Source: Cryptomeria japonica (Eukaryota; Streptophyta; Pinopsida; Cupressales; Cupressaceae). From it: a stretch of DNA of 64,000 nucleotides. The notes under the pieces were generated by a model. That model was not told the DNA's origin, made no database searches, and was given only the letters and a program-made list of their open reading frames with translations. The stretch covers positions 189,243,619-189,307,618 of the forward strand of contig NC_081410.1 of NCBI RefSeq assembly GCF_030272615.1, given 5' to 3'. A program made the translations under genes and the position numbers. Below are positions 37,380 through 48,795 of the stretch, piece after piece (within the stretch, counting starts at the first letter, position 1; each line of letters begins with the position of its first letter).

Positions 37380-38132
37380 TTAAAAACCTCCAATCATAGA
37401 CTTGTACCTTGTAGGATTTACCAGTTCATATGCATCTTTCTTTGTCAATTTCTCACTTGCAACCATCAGAGTACCAACCGATTTAGAATTTGCCAACCCA
37501 AATTTCTTCAACATCTCTCTAGCATACTTAGTTTGATAGATGATAATACCTTTATCAGTTTGAGTAATACACAAACCTAAGAAAAATTTCATCTCCCCAA
37601 TCATAGACATCTCAAATTTATTCTTTATATTGTTAGAGAATTCCATACACAATTTATCTTCACCTCCAAAAATGATATCATCAACAAAGACTTCAATAAT
37701 AAATATGTCATCATCAGTGATCTTATAATATAAATTATTGTTATCATTACCTTTAGTGAAATCAATCTTCAAAAGATATTTATCCAATCTTGCATACCAA
37801 GCTCTAGGGGCTTGTTTCAATCCATATAAAGCTTTCTTTAACCTGCAAACCATGTTTTTGCCATCTGAAAGTAAAAATCCATCAGGTTGCTCAATATAAA
37901 CTTCCTCTTCAAGATCTCCATTCACAAATGCACACTTAACATCCATATAATAAACTTTGTAGTTCTTATGTGCAACATAAGCAAGAAATAATCTCACAGC
38001 TTCAATCCTAGCTACCGGTGCAAAGGTTTCCTCATAATCAATTCCTTCCTTCTGAGAATATCCTTCACAAACCAATATAGCTTTATTCCTCACAACTTGT
38101 CCATCTTCATTCAATTTATTCTTAAACCCCAT
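37380..38132 (-). pseudogene. copia reverse transcriptase
   Basis: A 250-codon open segment with the complete copia reverse transcriptase core: [82 protein letters not shown] (catalytic Val-Asp-Asp intact) and [11 protein letters not shown]. It ends in a stop after SMIGGF, just before the YLTQTRLDI region. This is the best preserved reverse transcriptase in the window. It is still embedded in a polyprotein with upstream stops. Confidence 0.95.
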
Positions 38133-38162
38133 TTAGTTCCAATAACATTCTTTTTTTTTAGG

Positions 38163-38771
38163 TCAGGGAACTAAAGTCCATGTGTTATTCTTTTCTATCT
38201 GATCTAATTCTTCTTGCATAGCTTTCATCCAACATTCATCTTTATAAGCTTCAATTACTAATGTCGGTTCAACTTGAGAAATTAAACATACCTCATCAAC
38301 TGCCAACCTTCTTCTTGGCACCACTCCATTCTTTTTGTCTCCAATGATATGGATCATGTGAATGATTCATCTAACATACCTAAGAGTCTTCTGATTTTTT
38401 GTTCCTCTACCCTGATGTTTAGTTACTGTTGAATTTTTTGATATTGTCGGAGTAACGAGTTCAACATCTTGTTCTAGTGTAGGTGCTACTAGTTTAGTTA
38501 TGATCATTTCCATTACTGGTTCTCTCTCATAATTTCTGATTTGACTTCCCATTTGACATTCCTTACATACCAGATTATAGGGCTTTACAATCTTAGGTAT
38601 ATCTTTAACTACCTTAGTAAAACTGATTTTCACAATGCAATCAAAATTCACATGAAACAACCTCTTATGCCATAGCCAACTCTCATCAATTTGTGCAATG
38701 AAACATGTCTTCTCATTAGAGTTCAAATGGAATATGTTACCATTAGTTTGTGTACCGGTTGTAATCTCCAA
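38163..38771 (-). pseudogene. copia GAG-pre-integrase fused to linker; integrase core missing
   Basis: The minus strand reads SWLWHKRLFHVNFDCIVKI and LVCKECQMG, the zinc-binding pre-integrase segment. After this Gly it jumps directly to SQIRNYEREPVMEMIIT, a polar linker, and then DECWMKAMQEELDQIEKNN at the start of reverse transcriptase. The related element at 22198-23150 has about 750 bases of integrase catalytic core at this point. The junction lies near 38548. Loss of the catalytic DDE core means this copy needs integrase from elsewhere. Confidence 0.9.
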
Positions 38772-38816
38772 TCTAGATCTATTGATAATCTTGCATTTTC
38801 CATCCTTGAACTATAA

Positions 38817-39245
38817 CTAAAGTCCCTTATCCACCAACTGTCCTACACTCAAAAGATTATGCCTTAAACCTTCAAAATAATAAACATTATCAGTTTTATG
38901 CTTACCATCCAATGATATTGTTCCTCTTCCCTTAATCATGCATGCTTTGTCATCTCCAAATCTAACCAGACCACCATCAAATTCTTGCAAAGATAAGAAA
39001 TTCCTTCTATCTCCAATCATATGATGTGAACATCCACTGTCAATTAACCATTAATCCTTGTCTTCAATTTTAGCAGCAAGTGCCTTCTCTTCAGGTATAG
39101 GATCATCTTCCTTGATAGCCAAAAATACCCATTCCTTTCCATTGCCGGATCCACTAGCTGAATCTTGTGTCAGTTCATCATCAGAATTAGTCACACCTTC
39201 CTCATCAGCAAAGTAACATGATTTGTCTTTGTTCCTCTTGTACAT
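38817..39245 (-). pseudogene. copia protease region
   Basis: Reads KDKSCYFADEEGVTNSDD and NGKEWVFLAIKEDDP, then after a TAA the active-site segment WLIDSGCSHHMIGDRR near 39050-39005. FDGGLVRFGDDKACMIKG and LRHNLLSVGQLVDKG follow. The Asp-Ser-Gly triad residue is intact; one in-frame stop precedes it. Confidence 0.9.
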
Positions 39246-40211
39246 ATGCTTGTTCTGATAATTATGGTTAGGTCTAAAAGATCTTCTAGCTCTTTCTTCA
39301 AATCTTGAATTCCTTTTAGGACATCTAGATGCAAAACGACCTATCTTATTACATGCAAAGTATTTAAAAGGTTATTTTCCTTCATACTTACTTCCTATCG
39401 GCCCTTTAGGTACTCTTCTAGAAAATAAGGCTTCAAGTTTCTCAAACTCTTCATCTTCTTTCTTCATATCCTCTAGTTCCTTAACATATAAAGCTTTCCA
39501 ACCACTCTTGTTGGCAGATGATGTAGATGCATGAAAAGCAGGTTCAAATTTTACAACTCTAGAAGGTCTGAATTCCTCAAGTTCAAAAGCAGATAACTTC
39601 CCAACCAAGGTATCCCTATTAACAGAGGTGTTTTCCATAGTCCCCAGCTCATTAATTGCAGTAGCCTTCATCTTATAAGCCAGTGGCAAAGCTCTCGGTA
39701 CTTTAGAAACTATTTTATCTTCGCTCAGAGATCCACCACAACATTGAATTCTCATAACAATTTCATTAACTCTCTCCATAAAAGCAGTAATCCTTTCATC
39801 TTCTTCCATCTTCAGGTTCTCATACCTTACCCAGTAACCATCAAGTTTAGCAATTTTAACAGTAGGTTCACCTTCATTCAAAGTCTCCAATTTTTCCCAT
39901 ATAGCCTTTGCAGTTGATTTGTCAGTTAGTCCCATTATTTGTTGATCAAAAAGTGCACACAAATGGGCTTCTCTAGCTCTACAATCATTCTCAAGCTCCT
40001 TATACAGGCCTGCCGGAGGAGGATTGCTAGATGTCAGATTAAACGGGGTAACACCTTTCTCAGTGATCTCCCAAAATTCCTTTCCAAGACATATCAGATG
40101 AGTCACCATCTGAATCTTCCATACCCTGTAATTTGTTCCATCAAGCCTAGGAATTTCTCTCTAGAAAACAACTACAAATTTATTTGATGAACTTGAACTG
40201 TTAGATGCCAT
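39246..40211 (-). pseudogene. copia gag
   Basis: Starts at ATG 40211 (MASNSSSSSNKFVVVF), with a TAG at the seventeenth codon, and is then open from about 40160 to 39372. The conserved copia gag pattern is seen: KSTAKAIWEKLETLNEGE, YWVRYENLKMEEDERIT, CCGGSLSEDKIVSKVPRALP. The zinc knuckle near 39365-39315 reads YFACNKIGRFASRC: the first Cys is Tyr and the His is Arg, so RNA binding by this motif is lost. A TAA separates it from the long open segment. Confidence 0.9.
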
Positions 40212-40253
40212 ATGATCTTCCTCAAGTAGTTAAGCTTCTGCAGAGAGGACCAA

Positions 40254-40265
40254 GCTCTAATACCA
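40254..40265 (-). other. Primer-binding site of nested copia
   Basis: Minus strand reads TGGTATTAGAGC, one mismatch from the usual complement of initiator tRNA-Met, two bases after the 5' LTR. Confidence 0.85.
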
Positions 40266-40267
40266 AT

Positions 40268-41528
40268 TGTTAGATAACTTGGATAACCAGAGGACAACTG
40301 AGAGGGGGGGGGGTGAATCAGTTGTCAACAAATTACAAAACTTTAAGCATTCAAATCCTTATTATCGAAACACATAAACCCAATATTGGAATGCATAAAC
40401 CAAATACTAGAATAACTGATATAACAATTAAGCATAAACATAAATCATAGAATAATTACCATCCATCCAAAACACATGACACCAAGATTTGTATGTGGAA
40501 AACCCGGTAAAGGGAAAAACCATGATGGGAAGCCTACCCACAGTCGGTTAATACTTTTGCAGTAAGTATGTGATTACAAAATGAGGGGCCTGCACATGTA
40601 GGAAGGCCAATAACCTAGAGCGCATTGCTCATCCCAAAAGGAGCCTCACTGACTACAAAATAAATCTAGACTATAATCCAGAAAGAAGAGCGACTGCAAA
40701 GATAACATCTCCTATGCTTGAGTATAGTTCCGGTTAAGCTCAGTACCAGAGGTCTTAAACCTCTCTTACTAACCCAATTCGATCACCTATGATTGGCCAA
40801 AACTCCTGCATATGGTTACAACATTATTCACATAGGTAATTGCATAACCATCCTATAACCATAATCCCATGATCTCATGATCTACAAAGATATCTTACAT
40901 CATATTTATACCAACCCGGGACCTAAACAATTAGGTCGGCCACCTAAAAGATAATACAATAAATTCATAACATAAACCCGCAATCCAATGATCAACCAAG
41001 TCGGCCTAAGACCAAGATAACATAATCCAATCAATCAGTCCATCTGGTAATGCATCAAGATCACCCATCAACACCCTACATAAGCCGATCCATAACCTAG
41101 CAGAATAAGACAACATTATGTCTGCACAAAAATCCAACACCACCGATCAATAGGAACATGGACAAGATAATCAACAGCATCTCGAAAGCCATCTAGAAGC
41201 CACACCAACACCACTTATCATGTGCATCAAAATATCTTCAACAAATCTCTACCAGTAAAACCCTTACCGATGACCAATAGGCTTACTAGAACAAATGATA
41301 GTATCTGAGTCATCAAATCCCGAACCAATTGATCATGATACGCATCTGAATAGCATGAATGACAGATCCAAATCAATTCCACAAACCAAAGCATACCGAA
41401 TCAATATTATAATCCAACCACTCTATCGAAACCAACTGGAAACCGATAGACAAAAAAAAATAGTCGGTGTTGCTATCAATGACAAAACATCAATGCAACA
41501 CATAATCAATTCCTCCAAATTGCCAATA
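40268..41528 (-). repeat. 5' LTR of nested minus-strand copia
   Basis: Homologous to 35118-36379. Right-hand TSD GTTTT lies at 41529-41533. Confidence 0.95.
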
Positions 41529-41533
41529 GTTTT

Positions 41534-43447
41534 GGGGGCATAAGGACCCAAGATAGATGAAGGGGGTGATGGAGTTAATATAGTGGATTTTATGACGTAA
41601 GGGCCCAAAATGGATTTTGATAATGACAGATTGTTAGATGGAGGATTGGAGGACTTATGAGGGGAGGGAGCTTTTGGATTAGAAAGTTTGGATGTCAATT
41701 TGTATTTTACTTTGAGGTGCATTTATTCTATGAGTAGCTTAAGGATCCACATAGTTTTTTATTTTTTCTTTTTGGGCCTTTGTGGCCTTTTGGATTTTCT
41801 TTCTTTTGGATCATATTTTTCTTTTCTCAAGCATGTATTTTTGAGGGGACATGTTGATCCTTGGATTTTTGTGGATTTTTGTCTCTATGCATTTTAGATT
41901 TGGCATCCAAATTGCTTCCAATACCAATGGTGCAACTGCATGAGGATGAGTGACTTAGAGATTTTATGAATGGGATGATGGAGGGAGAATTTTGGAATGA
42001 ATTCAAGGATGTGTGGCTTTGTTGATCTTTTTTAGGGATCATTTGAGGTGATTGGGTGGTGGATGAAGGGATGTAAGGACCCAAGATGGATGGAAGGGAT
42101 GAAGGATATGATTTTGGAACATGAGGATCTAAAATGGGTGTGGAAGATGGGGGATGGTGTGATTTTGATTTATATGAAGGGATTTTGGATTTGGGAGGGA
42201 TGAAATATACACCAACATCTTGAGCATGAGATTTGTATCCAAGGCCATATGAACTTGTATTTTATTTGACTTGAAGGGGTTCTAATATGCCTTGTTCATG
42301 GAGGCCTAACCCTTTGCCTTGATAATTCATTTTTTGACAAATTATTTTTCCAATAGGATACTTATTATTTTGGAAACAAGATACGAGTCCATTTTGAGGG
42401 GGATGTGAGGTTGAAGGAATTGTAAGCTCTTGGAGGAAACCTGAGTAGATGAAGGTGGAAGAGCCAAGTTGATAGGTATGGGACTAATGAATATCTTGGA
42501 CAGGGATGATGGTATCTTGTGGAGGACTAGGATAATGTGGAGGATTAGGATCATGTGTGGGATTAAGATCATGTGGAATACTTTGATCTTGACTTGGGAT
42601 GGGATCACGTGGTGGAGTGAGAGGGATGAGATTATGAGATGGAGTGGAGGGTAGACATGGATTTTGAGATGGAAAAGTATCGTGGGATGGAGGGATGTTT
42701 TGATATTGAGATGTAGAGGAATATATGCTTGCATGTTGTGGAACAAGCTCATGACATGTTGGGGGTTGGGGGGATGTTGTGATGGAGGAGGTGGTGGATT
42801 ATTTGACTTGGATAGATGTGGGGGGGGGTGGGCATATCATGAAGCTTAAGGAATTGAGGGTTTTATTGATGTGGAGGGAATGGAGGTGGATAGAGGACTT
42901 GGGGAGATTGGGAGGATTTTTTATGAGGTGGGGGTTTTGTCTCCTTTGCTAGTATTTCTTGGATAAAATTACAAAGAAGGAACTTGGAGGATGGGGATGA
43001 TGTGGATTTTGGAGGATAAGGATTATGTGGAGGTTTAGTATTAGATGGAGGATTGTGATTATGGATTGGTGGATTGGGATTAAGGCTTGGAGGCTTATGG
43101 TGTAAGTGACTTGGATGAGGAGTGGAGGTGATGAAAGTGTTGTAAAAAGATGACGATTGGTATGTGGATGGGGAGGTAGATAGAGGTATACATATTGGAT
43201 CAGAAAGGGTATGCAAATGAGAAATAATATAAAGACATGGATGGGGAATAAGATGGATTTCCCTTGTCAAAGGTAGGGGAAGAATAAGAGATGTGAGATA
43301 AATTGGGATTGACTTGAAGAGTGGGTTGGGGTGGGAGACTTGATGGGCATGGTTGATAGGGTGATCCTTGAACTTCGAACCAACCCATGATGCTTGAATG
43401 TGGATTTTGGGTAGCCAAATTTTATTTTGTGAGCGTGTGTAGGCCAT
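41534..43447 (-). pseudogene. Degenerate Pro/Ser-rich polyprotein remnant of large LTR element
   Basis: From an ATG at 43447 the minus strand reads MAYTRSQNKIWLPKIHIQAS and stays open for 194 codons of Pro/Ser/His/Ile-rich sequence. After short breaks it continues through similar text. Near 42330-42215 it reads MNYQGKGLGLHEQGILEPLQ and, past a stop, SSYGLGYKSHAQDVGVYF. These Gly-rich motifs resemble the G-patch-like segment of some plant Ty3/gypsy polyproteins. A basic tail follows (41900-41830). The composition is skewed by simple-sequence expansion. It could be an ancient gag/linker region; the function is not known. Confidence 0.4.
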
Positions 43448-45599
43448 GCAAGGGTAACTTCAAATTGATGAGAATGAGGGGTTAAAAATGATGAGATGAT
43501 GCTAGATAAAGATTAGGATTAAGACTCAACAAATTTAGATAGGGTTGAGGATTGATTGGATTTGATTTGATTTTTGTGAATTGGATTGGACTTGATTTGA
43601 TTTGATTTGATTGGATTGGATTGGAATGGGTTTGATTGGATTGGATTGGAATGGGTTTGATTTGATTTGATTGGATTGGATTTTTTATTTGATTGGATTT
43701 GATTAGATTGGATTGGTCCTTGGATTAGGACAAGATTGATTTGGATTAGGATGACACCTTAGCCTCTAGATTAGGACTTAGATGGGAATTGATGATGTGG
43801 ACCACAAGCAAGGTGACAACCAAGCTAGTTAAAATTTAGACCTTTGCAATTGATCAAGCCCTCTTCTACTTAGGGTAGCCTTATGTTCCTAAGTAAAAGA
43901 GGGAAAAAGGATTAGGGTTTTGATCAACTCAAACTGATTAAGAAAAGGTACTTGTGGGAGATTCTTTCCCAAGCACAAAAGCTAATTGATTGATTGATTT
44001 AAGATGAGGTCTAAATTAAACTTTCACAAAGTGTCAACCTTAGGATGAGGTTGATTGATTGATTGACTGGATTGGTTAGGATTGATTAAGTTGATGTGCT
44101 AATTCCTTAAGGATGGAATGAAAATGATTATGAAAGAATGGATTGATGATAGGTAGAAGAAGGGGAAGGCTACCCAACACTAAATTGATGATTGGCCAAA
44201 GATATTCCTTGGGGATTGATGATCGTTTGGATGGATGAAAATGGATTGAGGATTTGACTTAAATGGAGATGATGAAATAGGGGTTTGATAATGGAAAAGT
44301 GAAGATTGAAGGGTTTGGTTGAATGTTTGGTCAAATCTGGGAATGTTTTGGATGCTATCTATTCTTGGCAAGAGAAATCAAACAATAACAAGCACATTGG
44401 CCAAGGCAACACTTTATTACAAGCATGAAAGTGAAGGGGGCCTAGGTTAGCCCAAACAAATTTTCACTAGTTTTGTACAAGATGAAGACACACATCAGAC
44501 ACACAACTTAGGTTGGAAAGTGGAAACCATTCAATAGGCCTCTTGCATAAGCGATACCTCAAACAAGCAGATAGATAGAGATTCTGGTAGCACTGGCTCC
44601 CCCTTACAACACACTCACTTCTCGGGCATACCAGATTCTCTTACCCCAAAGATCCGAGGATCTATTACATGGAGAATTCTTGTCTCATCTTGAGTGGGTA
44701 CATGAGAGGTAATTTCGGGGTACGATCCGCATCCCCTGCACTATCAAATGTAGGATTTTGGCTACTAAAACTGGTGTCTAGTTTAATTTTTGAGGGATCA
44801 CCAATCCAACGACGAATTCTCGAAGCAAGCCACTTAAGGCTCTAACTGAGCTTATCGGTGCAGGGAAGGCCCCCACATATGTTGAATTCACTCAACACTC
44901 CACCTGCCCGACCAACTTATTTATATAGTGGCTCGAAAAACCCACTCGAGATCGCGCCAAGAGAGTCGATATCCCCGACGTGTCCCAATTCAAGATACCC
45001 TTGTGGGGTGATGAAATCCCCAATCAAGAATATCCCTCAACTACAAAAATGAAAAAGAGGGCGTTGTTGATAACTCATTCTCTTACACCCAAGATCTGCA
45101 AAGGCGAGGGGAGAGGATACTAGAGTGCAATGACGGGTCCACCCGGAACTAAATATGCAAGTGCACCAAACACAAAAGACAATGGTTCATTTTAATCCCA
45201 CACGTTCATAATTTTTTAACTAGAAATGCAATAAGAAAACTACTTTAGTGGGAAAATGTATGTCTTGGACCAACGTGTTGTAGCAGAAATAATTAGTATT
45301 TTTAGTTTTTGGTCTTGGACAAACGGTACAGATCTGGAAAACTCAAAATTTGATCAATTAAACAAAAATACCTAAGGGATGCTGCGCAGGCATTGTTCCA
45401 CAGGCGGATGCACTACGATGCCTGCGCAAGCACTAATCCACCCGTGCACGTGCTGAAGTAAGTCCGCCACCTACAAAAAATAGAAAGTAGGAAAATACCA
45501 AATTTAAATTAAAAAATTTGAACTACCATTATACTTGATCGTACGTGCTGATGCAAGGTTAGATTGTTAGTCTAAACTCAAATAACATAAGAAATCAAG
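43448..45599 (-). other. Interior of large LTR element (right part), with GGATT repeats
   Basis: Contains a (GATTGGATT)n-like simple tract at about 43550-43740, scattered TGATTGATTGATT runs near 43988-44080, and otherwise unique sequence to the 5' LTR. No domain was recognised. No initiator tRNA-Met primer-binding site was found next to the LTR. Confidence 0.5.
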
Positions 45600-46663
45600 T
45601 AAAAACATTAAACCAACAAATCATATACCTTGCAAGAGAGAGTTCTCTCTTGTTCCTTCGATTAGATCTTCAGTGAAGCCAAGAATGCGCCCCTTCCTAG
45701 TTTGTTTGGATTGGTCCAAGATGGGATGTGGAATGTTCTCCACTACATAACAAGACATGATATGATTCAAATGATGATTATGGATGATATGGGTTGGTTA
45801 TGGAGAGATTTTGGCATTACGAGGGCATGATGGAGTATTTTCATCCTCAAATGGACATCATGAGAATATGATGGAAGTGGATGATTTGTGAGGAGAAGAG
45901 ACTCCAATTTATAGATTGGAGGAGGCCAAAATGAAGGGTCAAGATTGATATTGGGATGAAGGGTTGAGATCAATTTGAGAGGGAGCACATGGATTGAGAG
46001 GACAAGGTGTGCAATTCAAGAGATATGCCATAAAGGTATTTCTTGTCTCCACACCTTTCAAGGTTCACGGGGAAGAGCTCCCAAGTACATTGGGAAGAGA
46101 AACAAGAATATACAATTCCTTGGGGGAAGGAAGAAGGAATTAAAAATTCCAAATAAGAGGATGCATGGGGAGATTCAAAGATTTTAAATTTGTTTGAAAG
46201 GACCAAGGTGATTAGGGATGTGCAAATGATTAAGGGGATTGATTAGGTGGCTTAATGAGGGATTAGAGTGCAAGTGGGAAAGTTATGAGGATGTGACAAG
46301 AGGAGAGAGAATGAGTGGAAGAATTTAAGATTAGAGAAATAACGATAATCATGCTTCTAGAAGAATTAATTAAGTTAAGTGGGGATTAGAAGAAATGATT
46401 TATAGGAATAACATGACTAGCTTAGTTAATTGAAATTAATTAACTAAATAGGGTTTAGAAGAAATAATGGTTGAGGTGACTTTAGAAGAATGGGGAAATA
46501 ATTAATTTATTGATAAATTAATTATTGGACTATAGTGATAAGATTGATTAAATTTGATTTCATTAATTTTAGGAAGAACATGACCAACACAATTAAATTA
46601 ATTAATTATGTGGAGAGGCTGAAATTAATTAAATATTATTTTAATTAATTTTAGGTGTCTACA
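45600..46663 (-). repeat. 5' LTR of large minus-strand element
   Basis: Pairs with 31849-32909. The minus-strand start is TGTAGACACCTAAAATT at 46663. A TATA-like box lies near 45907 (complement of CCAATTTATAG). Confidence 0.85.
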
Positions 46664-48100
46664 ATAATTATTTCTTCTAGAATTACCAGAAGAAAGAGCT
46701 TACATAAGCGAAGATAGCTCTAGCATAACACAACTACCTTTCATAGAGACATTATAAGTACACCAATAGACATTGATTACTAAGAATAAATAATGTTACC
46801 TTCATAATGTGGAAATTTAGATTAATTAAGCTTCTCTTGTAACTCACATGAGCCATTTTGGAGGATTTATATGCATAATGTTTTGGTAAAATGCTAGATT
46901 AAAAGTGTACATTTGAATGCTATAAAGGTCGTTTCTCCTTAAGATGGTGGTTGTGTTATCATGATGATGTCGATAAACTTAAAAGCCTTAAATGACCTTT
47001 ACTTCCAGTTGAACATCAATGATGTTAATATTAGACTCACCACTAGTAAAAAACACAAATCATGCAAGTAATAAATGGTATTGCTAAACTTGTTTTGCTA
47101 ATGAATTTTATGTACGCACACCCATACATATTCGTATAGAAACTTCCTTCTTGTTGTTAGGAAATATGTGTTGTACACCTTTCATAAATTATATTTTAAT
47201 ATTATAATTGTGACACCTTATGGAATGTAGTACAGTAGATTTGAATCTCGAGATTCCACTCATGTATTCAATCTTGTCACTTGGATCATTTTTATGGTGT
47301 AGAAGATGATTACATTGATCTTTGAAATTAGGGCTAGAAAGATACTTTGTAGGGTTACAAATAGACTTTGTAAATCATCTTTGATCAACTGATAACAGTT
47401 TGTGTGTAAAATCAATTGGTTACTTTTAAACTAAGTGCTTTGTTTAATTAGGTGGACTCTCTGATTGTATGGACTAAGGATTCTCAAGGAGAATTTACAT
47501 TCTATACATGAGGGATGCACTCACAAGGTGAAGGTGCTTGGGTCTAACTAGAGGACGTTGAATAATTGTCGGGTTGATGGTTTTAGAAGCCATTTCTTAT
47601 TTCTAGGTTTTTTTGTCCCTATAAATCAAGTGTTTGGGTTAGTACGTGGACATATTTTTTGGTGACAACTACTTGATGTAAAAATTAGATAAATCGTAAA
47701 GAATGTAGGCATCTTCAACACAAATGAAATACTTAGTCTATTGTAATTACCTTTACAAATAATGTATTAATGACATTTGTTTTTGCTAAAATTAACTTTC
47801 TTTTTTTGAGAGTTATTGGCATATATTTGTATCATTACTTTCTCCATTCTACTTTATTTTAAATTTAAATCTATTCGATACATTTCTTCTTATATAAATT
47901 ATCTCTCTTTTATCTTTTTAGAAACAATTGGATTACACAAACATTGACATTTCCACCTTTATATAAGAAATAACAATATTATGAAGGAGCACACATCTAA
48001 ATTGAAAATCATTCTTTAAAGAAGCATAATTAAGAAGATCCAATCCGCCAAATTCCCTTAATGTTTAAAAAATGACCCATTACACATCTAAAAATTTGAA
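46664..48100. other. Intergenic AT-rich sequence
   Basis: No gene, LTR end or satellite was recognised. It may be old decayed repeat. Confidence 0.5.
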
Positions 48101-48104
48101 TTTA

Positions 48105-48212
48105 GGGCTTTGGCCCTAGCTCACCCGGTCATGAATCGCAACTTAAGGCGTGGGTATGCTCCCCATGGTCTTGAGTTCGAGTCCCACGATAGTGAATATA
48201 AATTAAAAAAAA
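48105..48212 (+). mobile_element. Candidate tRNA-derived SINE
   Basis: CCCTAGCTCACCCGGTCATG resembles an RNA polymerase III A box (TAGCTCA...GG). About 50 bases later TTGAGTTCGAGTCCCAC resembles a B box. An A-rich tail (AAATTAAAAAAAATTG) follows. The spacing and tail fit a short tRNA-derived SINE better than an intact tRNA gene, since no cloverleaf with a matching acceptor stem could be folded by eye. No target-site duplication was identified. Confidence 0.5.
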
Positions 48213-48532
48213 TTGAATTTTATAGATGATATAAACAAAAAATCATACCTTTCTCCTCACCAATTACACTCAACTAATTAAACTATAACAATTAGAATAT
48301 CCTATTAATCTATCTCAAAGAATTAAAAAAGAAGAAGATCCAAGCACCTCCAAAGCATATAATAGCTTATAATAATAATATCGTTTTGATAAATATGAAC
48401 TTTTATAAAAATATTTAGAATGGGAGGCCTAAATACCTCGCAATAAAATGTGCATTTTACTAGGCTGGAACGCAGTCCACGTGTTTTGCTTTCTTATACA
48501 TGTTGGCAGACAAGTCACCGATTGTTAAAATA

Positions 48533-48548
48533 TACAATATATATTTAA
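48533..48548 (+). promoter_or_regulatory. Possible TATA box of the host exon
   Basis: CAATATATATTTAAACC lies about 50 bases upstream of the ATG at 48594. Confidence 0.4.
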
Positions 48549-48593
48549 ACCAGTTAAGGCCTTAGTACAATTGGGAATCAGGAACTTGTGTTC

Positions 48594-48795
48594 ATGGCGG
48601 CTTCGGCAGCAGCGTTTACGGCCTGTAATAAATCATCTCCGTCAATTATATCACGGACATCTTTCACGAGGAATTTCAATCACCTGTATCTTACCAAGAA
48701 GAATTCCAAATTACCTCACTTAACCCATGCTACAGCTGCCCGTCGTAGATTGTCCGTCAATTGTCGCAGAGCAGATAAAGATGGCGATTCTTCAG
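48594..48795 (+). CDS. Candidate first exon of a plastid-targeted host protein
   Basis: ATG at 48594 in a favourable context (TTCATGGCGG) opens a 202-nt segment ending at a splice-donor-like CAG/GTTCGC (GT at 48796-48797). The predicted residues begin MAASAAAFTACNKSSPSII. They are rich in Ser, Thr, Ala, Arg and Lys with no acidic residue for about the first 60. They then turn acidic after a likely processing area (RRRLSVNCRRADKDGD). That is the profile of a chloroplast transit peptide followed by the start of a mature protein. Base composition is higher in GC than its surroundings. No second exon could be recognised, so the product is unknown. It may be a gene whose first intron extends through the transposons to the right, or an orphaned exon. 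Confidence 0.5.

Larger units (their letters stand above)
35113..41533 (-). mobile_element. Nested Ty1/copia retrotransposon lacking integrase core (35118-41528, TSD GTTTT)
   Basis: Minus-strand copia element with LTRs 35118-36379 and 40268-41528 (about 1.26 kb each). GTTTT is duplicated at 35113-35117 and 41529-41533. Primer-binding site 40254-40265 and polypurine tract 36380-36392 are in place. Domain order on the minus strand is gag, protease, GAG-pre-integrase, then directly the linker, reverse transcriptase and RNase H. The integrase catalytic core is deleted, which makes it non-autonomous whatever its other stops. Proteins resemble those of the 19400-29242 element, but the LTRs differ. 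Confidence 0.95.
31849..46663 (-). mobile_element. Large LTR retrotransposon relic with low-complexity interior, hosting a nested copia
   Basis: Two direct ~1.06-kb repeats (31849-32909 and 45600-46663) flank an interior containing the nested copia element 35118-41528. On the minus strand the 5' LTR starts TGTAGACACCTAAAA at 46663. The 3' LTR is preceded by the purine tract AAAGAGGGGCAAAATT (about 32913-32930). These place the element on the minus strand. No clear gag-pol is left. The interior is pyrimidine-rich on the minus strand with long Pro/Ser-rich open stretches. The LTR 3' ends do not read ...CA at the limit of similarity, so the true ends may lie slightly further left. Confidence 0.75.

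Noticed and set aside
48105-48212. Functional tRNA gene
   Set aside because: A- and B-box-like motifs are present but no complete cloverleaf with paired acceptor stem could be found; an A-rich tail points to a SINE.
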